NCBI GenBank assembly: GCA_027083475.1
Contig: JALWON010000364.1
Location: forward strand, 1 to 12,639
Length of the DNA stretch: 12,639 nt
Direction: 5' to 3'
DNA from: Sulfurimonas sp.
GTDB lineage: Bacteria; Campylobacterota; Campylobacteria; Campylobacterales; Sulfurimonadaceae
Shown here: positions 5,822 through 12,116 of the stretch, piece after piece
How the letters are laid out: the number at the start of each line of letters is the position of its first letter
Numbering within the stretch: position 1 is the stretch's first letter
Notes under the pieces: model-generated
Told to the model about the DNA's origin: nothing
The model's database searches: none
The model's input: only the letters and a program-made list of their open reading frames with translations
Program-made: the position numbers and the translations under genes

Positions 5822-7609
5822 TTATGCTCCATTATTAATTATCTCTAAAAAATCTTCACCATACTGCTCATACTTTTTCTCTCCAACCCCATTGACTTCT
5901 AACATAGAAGCCTTGTCAAAAGGTTTATCGTTGGCGAGGTGTTTTAAAGTTTTATCGCTAAAAATGATATAAGCAGGCACACCAAGCTCACTTGCAAGTT
6001 CACTGCGTTTGAAGCGCAGGGTTTCAAAAAGTGTCTCATCATATGCAAACTCTTGCGCTTGTTTGACCTTTTTCTCTTTTACATTGATCGCTAAACGCGA
6101 CTGTTTTATATCTACAGTTTGCAAAGATTTTAAAATTGCTATGGCATCATTGGTGAGTTCTAAAATGCTAAACTCTCCAAGTGTAATGATTTTCAACTCT
6201 AAAAGCCGTTCCACTATCACAAACCACTCTTTTTTACTCAGGTTTAAACCTATGCCATAAACAGAGAGTTTATCGGCTCCGTTGGCTAAAATCTTCTGCT
6301 CTTTCGAACCCCGTAAAACATCGATGATATAATTTTTCCCAAACCCCTGATTTGTTTTATAAATGGTGCTTAGAAGCATCTGTGCCTCTTTGGTTATATC
6401 TTGGCGTTTATCATCAGAACTCAGACAGTTGTCACATCTATCAGTGCAAGGATCTAAAGTGTCATCAAAGTACTCTGCAAGCTGTTGATGGAAACAGACT
6501 TCACTTGTAGCATACTTATAAATTTTATCAATTTTTGTATCTAAATGGGCTTTATACTCTTCGTTTGTTATATCATTTAAAAATCTCTTATGCAGGACAA
6601 TATCGCCTGCGTTAAAGAGAAGTAAAACCTCACTATCTTCCCCATCTCGTCCTGCTCGTCCTATCTCTTGGTAGTAGTTCTCTTGCGATTTTGGCAAAGA
6701 CATATGCACCACAAAGCGAATATCACTCTTATCTATTCCCATTCCAAACGCAATGGTAGCAACCATAATATTTACATTGTCATTGACAAAAATTTTAAAG
6801 TTTTGCTCGCGTACATGTTGGGGTAATCCTGCATGGTAAGGCAAGGCTTTGTAGCCATTTTGGTTTAAAAAAGCACTCAACTCTTCAGTCTTTTTACGCG
6901 AACTCACATAAATAATTCCACTCTCATCTGTATGGCGTGCAAGAAAATTTTTGAGTTGGGCATGCCCGTTACTCACTCTCCTTTGTGCAGAGATAAAAAT
7001 GTTCTTGCGAAATACTTTGCCCTTGAGTAAAAGCGGGCTTTCCAAACGCAACTCCCGCATAATATCTTCTGTGACATTGTCGGTACTTGTTGCTGTAAAC
7101 GCAGCAATTGTTTTGTCAGGAAAATGCTCTTTTAAGTTGCCCAAAGCTCGGTAATCATCGCGAAATTCATGCCCCCATTGCGAAATACAGTGTGCTTCAT
7201 CTATAACAAAAAAGTTAATGTTTAAGGCATGAAGCAGCTGAAGTGTTGCACCGTTGTTGAGTCGTTCAGGAGAGAGGTAGAGAAACTTCACTTCGCCCCG
7301 ATGCAGACTCTCTATTATCACATCCACCTCATCAAAACTTTGTGCAGAACTGAGCATCTCGGCACTAATTTGTTGTGCTTTGAGGGCTGCAACCTGATCT
7401 TGCATAAGTGCAATAAGTGGCGAAATAACAACTGTTACTCCATCCATCATCAAAGTAGGAAGCTGAAAAACAAGACTCTTTCCCCCACCTGTAGGCAAAA
7501 TCATCAGTAAATCTCGCCCACTCAAGATGGCATCTACACCCTCTTCTTGCAGTTCTCGAAAACTGTTATGTCCAAAATTATTTTTTAAGACTCTCTGTTT
7601 GATAGGCAA
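5822..7609 (-). CDS. recQ: ATP-dependent DNA helicase RecQ
   Basis: A 595-aa superfamily 2 3'-5' DNA helicase acting in recombination and fork repair. Domain order is complete: Q-motif FGHNSFRELQEE (12-23), Walker A LPTGGGKS (38-45), VVISPLIALMQDQV (60-73), DEAH (137-140) followed by the aromatic loop CISQWGHEFR, FTATS (171-175), GIGMD-type segment AFGMGIDKS (287-295), QEIGRAGRDG (314-323), the RQC zinc site (C372, C388, C392, C395), a winged-helix region (about 405-500) and a C-terminal HRDC domain (about 525-595). The start is TTG at 7609: the frame closes upstream at 7637-7639 and contains no ATG before the Q-motif. The ATG at 7614 is out of frame. It heads a three-gene unit with the 4-TM gene and rsmE. 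Confidence 0.96.
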   Translation of the reverse strand: MPIKQRVLKNNFGHNSFRELQEEGVDAILSGRDLLMILPTGGGKSLVFQLPTLMMDGVTVVISPLIALMQDQVAALKAQQISAEMLSSAQSFDEVDVIIESLHRGEVKFLYLSPERLNNGATLQLLHALNINFFVIDEAHCISQWGHEFRDDYRALGNLKEHFPDKTIAAFTATSTDNVTEDIMRELRLESPLLLKGKVFRKNIFISAQRRVSNGHAQLKNFLARHTDESGIIYVSSRKKTEELSAFLNQNGYKALPYHAGLPQHVREQNFKIFVNDNVNIMVATIAFGMGIDKSDIRFVVHMSLPKSQENYYQEIGRAGRDGEDSEVLLLFNAGDIVLHKRFLNDITNEEYKAHLDTKIDKIYKYATSEVCFHQQLAEYFDDTLDPCTDRCDNCLSSDDKRQDITKEAQMLLSTIYKTNQGFGKNYIIDVLRGSKEQKILANGADKLSVYGIGLNLSKKEWFVIVERLLELKIITLGEFSILELTNDAIAILKSLQTVDIKQSRLAINVKEKKVKQAQEFAYDETLFETLRFKRSELASELGVPAYIIFSDKTLKHLANDKPFDKASMLEVNGVGEKKYEQYGEDFLEIINNGA

Positions 7610-7635
7610 TCCATTTTTTTCTGAAATTGTACCAA

Positions 7636-7641
7636 ATTATA
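7636..7641 (-). promoter_or_regulatory. Candidate -10 (TATAAT) for recQ
   Basis: Two minus-strand TATAAT boxes lie close together, at 7636-7641 and 7645-7650. The nearer one would give a leader of about 20 nt before the TTG of recQ. Which one is used cannot be told from sequence. Both lie in the 80-bp gap shared with the divergent HD-GYP gene. Confidence 0.5.
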
Positions 7642-7662
7642 ATAATTATACCGACAATATGC

Positions 7663-7668
7663 TATACT
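7663..7668 (+). promoter_or_regulatory. Extended -10 (TGCTATACT) for the HD-GYP gene
   Basis: TATACT preceded by TGC, with transcription expected to start near 7675. It is followed at once by GGAGG (7679-7683) and a TTG at 7690, giving a leader of about 15 nt. This position rules out the longer reading frame that begins upstream at 7627. Confidence 0.6.
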
Positions 7669-7689
7669 TTGAGAATATGGAGGCCTATT

Positions 7690-8940
7690 TTGCATATCGA
7701 TCATTTGTCTAAACTTGCCCAAGAGATAGTTGCAAAAACCAACAAAACACTTGTTGGTCTTTTCTTCTCTTCGCTTGTTCCTGCCTATATCTATTATGAT
7801 TTTGTACCGCATAATTATCTCTTTGCTTGGCTTACACTCCAACTTCTAGTGCTGTATCTACGTTTTACTAGTTCAGAAGCTATACGAAAATGTATTGCAT
7901 GCAGTGAGATACAAGATTTGCAAAATGCCCTCAAAAAATTTACACTTGTCATCGCTCTTTCTGCAATTTGGTGGAATGTAATGCTCATAGGTGGAGCACA
8001 TTATGCTCAAAATAATTTTGAATACTTCTCCTTTGTAATGACCCTTGGGCTCATTACAGCAGCCATCATTTCTCTCTCTGCAATTTTTAGAACCTATATG
8101 ACCTTTTTTCTTCTCATGATTATTCCCCAACTGCTCTATATTGCAACTTTTGATGGCTATGGGCATAAAGCTATCTTACTTATGTCGATTATCTACATTC
8201 CGTATGTCTTTTTACTCTCTAAAGAGACAAATGCAAATTTAATCCAAAGCATCAAAGACAATCTTGAGCTCGCACAACACAAAGAGTTCTTAGAACAAGA
8301 GGTCAATGAAAGAGTCAAAGATATTGTTGCCCTCACAGATGAGATACAAATCACACAAAAAGAGGTTGTCTACACGATGGGAGCCATTGGGGAGAGTAGA
8401 AGCAAAGAGACTGCAAACCATGTCAAACGTGTGGCTGCTTACTCTAAACTTTTAGCACTTGAGTATGGATTGAGCGAAGAGGAAGCAGAGATGCTCAAAC
8501 AAGCTTCCCCTATGCATGACATTGGAAAAGTTGCTATTCCTGATGCTATTTTAAATAAACCTGGAAGACTCGATGATAAAGAGAGAGAAATCATGAATAC
8601 CCATGCTACTCTTGGCTATGAAATGCTCCATCACTCAAAAAGACCACTCCTCAAAGTCGCCGCCGACCTTGCTTATGGGCATCATGAGAAGTGGGATGGA
8701 AGTGGCTACCCAAATGCTTTACAAGGAGAAGAGATTAGCATTTATGCCCGCATCACTGCTTTAGCGGATGTTTTTGATGCCTTAGGGAGTGAGCGTTGCT
8801 ATAAAAAAGCATGGAAAATGGAAGATATTTTGACACTCTTTCAAGAGGAGAGTGGCAAACATTTTGAGCCAAAACTTGTAGAGATATTTTTTGCAAATCT
8901 CGATAAATTTGTGGCTATTAAAGAGGAGTTTTCCGACTAA
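7690..8940 (+). CDS. Membrane HD-GYP domain protein, probable c-di-GMP phosphodiesterase
   Basis: Start chosen at TTG 7690, preceded 6 nt upstream by GGAGG and by an extended -10; this gives 416 aa. The N-terminal sensor has six hydrophobic spans (about 21-39, 43-59, 84-103, 112-133, 137-154, 161-176), then a coiled-coil-like linker (180-225) and the HD-GYP domain (230-405). The catalytic set is complete: E240, H244, H276-D277 in HDIGK, H305, H331-H332 in HHEKWDGSGYP, and D360 in ADVFDAL. Compared from memory with the trimetal enzyme PmGH, all eight ligands and their spacings fit, and K280 matches the conserved lysine. So hydrolysis of c-di-GMP, probably to GMP, is likely. The input signal is unknown; I do not recognise the membrane domain. 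The gene ends by overlapping the convergent hydrolase gene by 4 bp. Confidence 0.92.
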   Translation: MHIDHLSKLAQEIVAKTNKTLVGLFFSSLVPAYIYYDFVPHNYLFAWLTLQLLVLYLRFTSSEAIRKCIACSEIQDLQNALKKFTLVIALSAIWWNVMLIGGAHYAQNNFEYFSFVMTLGLITAAIISLSAIFRTYMTFFLLMIIPQLLYIATFDGYGHKAILLMSIIYIPYVFLLSKETNANLIQSIKDNLELAQHKEFLEQEVNERVKDIVALTDEIQITQKEVVYTMGAIGESRSKETANHVKRVAAYSKLLALEYGLSEEEAEMLKQASPMHDIGKVAIPDAILNKPGRLDDKEREIMNTHATLGYEMLHHSKRPLLKVAADLAYGHHEKWDGSGYPNALQGEEISIYARITALADVFDALGSERCYKKAWKMEDILTLFQEESGKHFEPKLVEIFFANLDKFVAIKEEFSD

Positions 8941-9899
8941 AGTGTGAGAGCATTCTCTTTATAAAAGTGCACACGCCCACTCTCTATAGCATGAACAGTG
9001 TGTAAAAAGAGCTTTCCAGCTTTCTCCTCATCGTCATCAAGAAAATAGCTGTGTCCTTTAGGAAAATCATAGAGATTGTTAAAATCATCACAGTCAATAT
9101 TGTAAACATTAGGGCTTACTCTTTGCATATCCTCTACACCAGTATGGCCTAAACGCCGAGAAACCACTTTGCTTTTGAGATTGATAATCTTACTTCCATT
9201 AAGCGCTAAATCATCACTTGCATAATAGACAACACAGTTTCTACAAGCCTCACTCAGCACACTCCCAGACTCTCCACGATGGAGTGTTTCATTGACAACA
9301 TCTGCAGCAACTAAAAAGATATTACGAAAAACCTGCGGAAAAACTTTTGGGAAGACTTCATATTTGAGTTTGATAAGTGTTTCGCGTAAAACTCTGTTCC
9401 CCATTGAGTGTGCTAAAACATTGAGTCGCATACTACACTCTTTATTTTTTTGTGAATGTGCAATAAACTTCTCAAATGCTCGCACCATTGCAAATGCACT
9501 TGCATCTGCATTCATCTGATCATCTACATAGTCACGAAGCATCCCAAATTTGCTATTACATGGCCAAATAAGTGGGATGACGAGCACTTTCTTTGTTTGT
9601 AGGTGTGCATCATACATCTTTTGGAGGCGCTCTGTTCGAGGAAATATATGTTTTTTAGGAAAATTATTAAACCCGTGCACATAGAGTAAAACATCACTGT
9701 AGCCGCTCTCTTTAATCTCATTAAAAAAAGCACTACTCCCTATCTCATAGAGTTTTTCACCCTCTTTTTTACAAAAGTAAATTTGATTCGAGACAAGGTT
9801 ATTTTTCAAATCAAAACGGACAGTGCGTTTTTTGCCCTTTGCTAAAGATTGTGGAGATTTTGCTTTCTCTTTAAAAAATCTATTGGTAACAAAATACAT
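8937..9899 (-). CDS. Alpha/beta hydrolase of the DUF900 type
   Basis: A 320-aa protein with no signal peptide or membrane span, so cytoplasmic. The alpha/beta-hydrolase signs are: LLYVHGFNN (71-79) for the oxyanion region, VLAHSMGNRVL (161-171) with nucleophile S165, an acid candidate in ASDDLALNGS (227-236, D229 or D230), and a C-terminal GHSYF (282-286) with the probable catalytic H283; H252 in GHTG is an alternative. The pattern ASDD-x-AL-x-x-S plus the late GHS matches the DUF900/COG4782 group. Substrate unknown. AAGGAG about 7 nt before ATG is an excellent ribosome site. It follows ribE by 38 nt in the same direction, so it may be cotranscribed with it, though no functional link to riboflavin is known. 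Confidence 0.88.
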   Translation of the reverse strand: MYFVTNRFFKEKAKSPQSLAKGKKRTVRFDLKNNLVSNQIYFCKKEGEKLYEIGSSAFFNEIKESGYSDVLLYVHGFNNFPKKHIFPRTERLQKMYDAHLQTKKVLVIPLIWPCNSKFGMLRDYVDDQMNADASAFAMVRAFEKFIAHSQKNKECSMRLNVLAHSMGNRVLRETLIKLKYEVFPKVFPQVFRNIFLVAADVVNETLHRGESGSVLSEACRNCVVYYASDDLALNGSKIINLKSKVVSRRLGHTGVEDMQRVSPNVYNIDCDDFNNLYDFPKGHSYFLDDDEEKAGKLFLHTVHAIESGRVHFYKENALTL

Positions 9900-9937
9900 A
9901 AAACGACTCCTTTTGAGTAATTTTACATCTTCTCAGC

Positions 9938-10555
9938 TTAATAACTTGCCTGTATGTGCTCAACCTCATCCCAAGAGAGAGCATCAACATTTTTTTGATG
10001 GGCAATGATATGCGAAACATAACGGGCAAACATATCTGTCTCAACATTGACTTTTGAGCCTTTTTTATAGTTTCTAAAGAGTGTCTCTTTCATCGTATGC
10101 GGAATAATTGTTAAACGGAATTGATTTGCTTTTACATCATTGACTGTCAAACTTACCCCATCAATAGTAATGGAACCCTTAGGAACAATAAAGGGAATAT
10201 GTTTTTTCTCTACAGAGACAAAAACATCATAAGAGTTTCCACTGTTTTTTATCTGCTCAATGGTGCCAATACAATCCACATGCCCCTGCACCACATGCCC
10301 CTCAAACCTATCGCCCATCTTCATAGCAGGTTCTATATGGACTTCATTTTTGTAGTTCTCCATCGCAAGCACACTTTGACTCTCAGGTGAGAGTTCGACA
10401 CTAAAGCCATCACTCAGTACCTGTGTCACCGTCAAACAAGCGCCATTAATGGCAATAGAATCACCAATATTTGCTTGGTACTTTGCACGCAAAGAGAGAG
10501 TACTTCCTGAAAAACTTTTCACAGTGGCGATTTCTCTAATTAAACCTGTAAACAT
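9938..10555 (-). CDS. ribE: Riboflavin synthase alpha chain
   Basis: Catalyses dismutation of two 6,7-dimethyl-8-ribityllumazine molecules into riboflavin and the pyrimidinedione, the last step of riboflavin synthesis. The 205-aa protein has two tandem lumazine-binding barrels. Barrel 1 starts MFTGLI and includes IGDSIAINGACLTV (30-43) and GHVVQGHVD (86-94). Barrel 2 includes GSITIDGVSLTV (127-138), IPHTMKET (151-158) and KVNVETD (168-174). The length fits the family. A TATAAT box 25 nt upstream (10580-10585) gives it its own promoter; read-through from the toxin-antitoxin pair, whose toxin stops 51 nt upstream, is also possible. No FMN riboswitch is visible: the gap is too short. Names ribE and ribC are both used for this enzyme. 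Confidence 0.96.
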   Translation of the reverse strand: MFTGLIREIATVKSFSGSTLSLRAKYQANIGDSIAINGACLTVTQVLSDGFSVELSPESQSVLAMENYKNEVHIEPAMKMGDRFEGHVVQGHVDCIGTIEQIKNSGNSYDVFVSVEKKHIPFIVPKGSITIDGVSLTVNDVKANQFRLTIIPHTMKETLFRNYKKGSKVNVETDMFARYVSHIIAHQKNVDALSWDEVEHIQASY

Positions 10556-10579
10556 CTATAGCATTCTCTTTTTTATATG

Positions 10580-10585
10580 ATTATA
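10580..10585 (-). promoter_or_regulatory. -10 box (TATAAT) for ribE
   Basis: TATAAT preceded by GG after a T-rich stretch, in the 51-bp gap between the toxin and ribE. It would give a leader of about 18 nt and let ribE be transcribed independently of the toxin-antitoxin promoter. Confidence 0.5.
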
Positions 10586-10606
10586 CCTAAAACTTCACGA
10601 CAAATG

Positions 10607-10858
10607 TCAGTAAACTTCTTTCCTGTGTGCAATTCTAATGAGTGTTATCACTAAAATATCATTCTCTCTTAGATAGACAATCCTGTAATCCCCTGCTCTT
10701 TTGCGAAACTTTCCTTTATGTTTGCCTTTAAGCGCTTTATCTGAAGTAAAAACACCCGCTTCTAAATCTTTGATTTTTGTAAAGATGAGTCGTTGATTTA
10801 TAGCATCTATTTTTTGGAGTTCTTTCAAGGTAGCTTTTGGAACGATAACTTTGAACAT
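10607..10858 (-). CDS. RelE/ParE-superfamily toxin of a type II toxin-antitoxin pair
   Basis: An 83-aa basic protein of the RelE/ParE fold. The N-terminus MFKVIVPKATLKELQKI, the segment FRKRAGDYRIVYLRENDILV (51-70) and the ending RIAHRKEVY (75-83) form the characteristic pattern. R59, R75 or R79, K45/K47 and Y83 are the basic and tyrosine positions used by ribosome-dependent RelE RNases; ParE gyrase toxins look similar, so mRNA cleavage is more likely than certain. The start overlaps the antitoxin stop by one base (TAATG), typical of a coupled pair, and no strong separate ribosome site is needed. It is intact: no frameshift or missing C-terminus. ribE follows 51 nt downstream on the same strand. 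Confidence 0.9.
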   Translation of the reverse strand: MFKVIVPKATLKELQKIDAINQRLIFTKIKDLEAGVFTSDKALKGKHKGKFRKRAGDYRIVYLRENDILVITLIRIAHRKEVY

Positions 10859-11085
10859 TAGTTCAGTCCAAGTTTTTGTGCCACTTCTTCTAGTGAATAG
10901 ACCTCTGTTTTTCCACCTTTAAGTTCATCAATTCTTTTATCTGAAATCATTTCATCCAATGTATCAAAGTATGTGCTTACCGCTTTTTCAATGATATATG
11001 TACGAGAACGCTCCAGTTCATGAGCATACGAGTCCAAATCAGAAAGCAGTGTTTCATCCATACGAATATTGATTGCTTTTTTCAT
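10858..11085 (-). CDS. Ribbon-helix-helix (CopG-type) antitoxin
   Basis: A 75-aa protein: residues 3-40 are a ribbon-helix-helix DNA-binding domain (AINIRMDETLLSDLDSYA, then ERSRTYIIEKAV), and residues 41-75 are the toxin-wrapping tail, ending in the SLEEVAQKLGL type often seen in RelB-like antitoxins. It would bind and neutralise the downstream toxin and repress the operon. A strong AAGGA ribosome site lies 6-7 nt before the ATG, and a TATAAT box is centred about 25 nt upstream. Two copies of TAGTATAA overlap and flank that box and are the likely operator. The gene order, antitoxin first, is the usual one. Confidence 0.9.
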   Translation of the reverse strand: MKKAINIRMDETLLSDLDSYAHELERSRTYIIEKAVSTYFDTLDEMISDKRIDELKGGKTEVYSLEEVAQKLGLN

Positions 11086-11106
11086 TTTGTATCCTTTTGT
11101 AGATAC

Positions 11107-11112
11107 ATTATA
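11107..11112 (-). promoter_or_regulatory. -10 box (TATAAT) of the toxin-antitoxin operon
   Basis: TATAAT on the minus strand, within the direct repeat, giving a leader of about 15 nt before the antitoxin ATG. AAGGA occupies 11092-11096. Confidence 0.6.
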
Positions 11113-11129
11113 CTACATTTTTTATACTA
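11109..11129 (-). repeat. Direct repeat TAGTATAA x2, putative antitoxin operator
   Basis: Two copies of TAGTATAA on the minus strand, 13 bp apart centre to centre, the downstream copy covering the -10 box. Ribbon-helix-helix antitoxins usually bind short repeated half-sites at their own promoter, so this is a reasonable operator candidate. In such A/T-rich sequence chance repetition is possible. Confidence 0.4.
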
Positions 11130-11143
11130 TTTCAATAACTCTG

Positions 11144-11830
11144 TTAAAAAACTATCTTCCCATCTTCTTGCAGACCTTTGATAATCTCTTTTGCTTTTTC
11201 ATGCCCTGCATAGGCTGCTTTACGGCATAAGTCGAGGGCTTTGTCGTTGTCCATTTCGCACCCGACACCTTGGTCATACAAAAGTCCTAAGTTATAATGC
11301 CCTTGGGCTAAACCACCCTCAGAGGCACGAGTAAAACAGATAAAACATTTTTGGTCATCCTGCACAACACCCAAGCCGTCTTTATATAAAACACCAAGGT
11401 TATTAAACGCTTCTAAATGGCCGCGTTTGGCTGCCTCTTCGTACCAAAAAGCCGCCTCAGAGTAGTTTTGCACACAACCTAAACCACGCTCAAGCATCAA
11501 GCCCACTTCATACATTGCAGGAGGCACTTCTCGCTCTGCTGCTTTTAAGTGCAGTTCATGTGCTTTAAACTGGTCATGCTCTACCCCGCCTATGCCATTT
11601 TCATATAAAATTGCCAAATTAAAAAGGGCATAGGGTTGATTTTTTTCGGCTGCTTTGGTGTAGAGTTCTAAGGTTTTTGCCTCATTCACTTCACACCCTT
11701 GTCCATGTTGGTACATATACCCTAAAGAGGTTTGTGCATCAGCATCCCCTTTCTCTGCTAAAACACTAAAAAGTTTAAAAGCTGTGTCGTACTCGCCATT
11801 GTTGTAGGCTATATTTGCTGTTTGAAGCAT
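11144..11830 (-). CDS. Sel1-like repeat protein
   Basis: A 228-aa helical solenoid made of one N-terminal half-unit (about 4-29) and five full Sel1 repeats (about 30-65, 66-101, 104-137, 138-173, 174-209), each with the pattern A-x-x-x-LG-x-[ML]Y-x-x-G-x-G followed by A-x-x-x-[YL]-x-x-AA. Such solenoids bind partner proteins. There is no signal peptide, so it should be cytoplasmic, unlike the secreted Helicobacter Hcp proteins; cysteines occur in some repeats (C46, C119, C162, C165, C191, C202) but not in the regular paired Hcp spacing. It begins with a TAATG overlap on the 68-aa gene upstream, so the two are probably translated together. The exact partner is unknown. Confidence 0.9.
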   Translation of the reverse strand: MLQTANIAYNNGEYDTAFKLFSVLAEKGDADAQTSLGYMYQHGQGCEVNEAKTLELYTKAAEKNQPYALFNLAILYENGIGGVEHDQFKAHELHLKAAEREVPPAMYEVGLMLERGLGCVQNYSEAAFWYEEAAKRGHLEAFNNLGVLYKDGLGVVQDDQKCFICFTRASEGGLAQGHYNLGLLYDQGVGCEMDNDKALDLCRKAAYAGHEKAKEIIKGLQEDGKIVF

Positions 11831-12036
11831 TAGTTTTCATTCTCCGTTCTGATTGGTTGTCTAAAGAGGGCTTTGCCGCCTGCTTTGGCTTTTGTTTTTG
11901 CTTTGCGAATTTTCTCTAAAAGATACGCTTTGACATGAAGATGTTCCTCACGAACTTTATGCTCATAACTCCCATCTACTTCAGGGTCATACACCATAAT
12001 TTCAGGGACATAATCTTTAAATAATTCTTCACTCAT
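11830..12036 (-). CDS. Small charged protein of unknown function, coupled to the Sel1 gene
   Basis: I do not recognise this 68-aa protein. The N-terminal half is acidic (MSEELFKDYVPEIMVYDPEV), the centre contains HKVREEHLHVKAYLLEKIRK, probably one helix, and the tail is basic and glycine-containing (KAKTKAKAGGKALFRQP). No cysteines, membrane span or known motif. AAGG about 8 nt before ATG supports the start. The stop overlaps the Sel1 gene start as TAATG, and the pair is divergent from mnmG. The likely -10 is TATCAT at 12063-12068 (minus), but this is weak. An adaptor or nucleic-acid-binding role would fit the basic tail but is a guess. Confidence 0.75.
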   Translation of the reverse strand: MSEELFKDYVPEIMVYDPEVDGSYEHKVREEHLHVKAYLLEKIRKAKTKAKAGGKALFRQPIRTENEN

Positions 12037-12079
12037 ACTAAAACCTTCATAATATTAGGCAAATGATACTCAAAAATGC

Positions 12080-12085
12080 TAAAAT
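12080..12085 (+). promoter_or_regulatory. -10 box (TAAAAT, extended) for mnmG
   Basis: TAAAAT preceded by TGC, 32 nt before the mnmG ATG, in the 80-bp gap shared with the divergent 68-aa gene. AAGG about 8 nt before the ATG is the ribosome site. Confidence 0.45.
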
Positions 12086-12116
12086 TCCGCTAAAGAAAAA
12101 GAACAAGGTTTAAAAT

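Noticed and set aside
7627..7689. N-terminal extension of the HD-GYP protein from a TTG at 7627
   Set aside because: The extended -10 and GGAGG ribosome site lie inside it, and the codons form a simple A/T-rich stretch without family resemblance.
7585..7842. Minus-strand ORF overlapping the recQ start
   Set aside because: It is antisense to the HD-GYP N-terminus and only shares the out-of-frame ATG at 7614 with the recQ region.
10556..10606. FMN riboswitch ahead of ribE
   Set aside because: The gap is only 51 bp, too short for the aptamer, and no conserved elements are seen.
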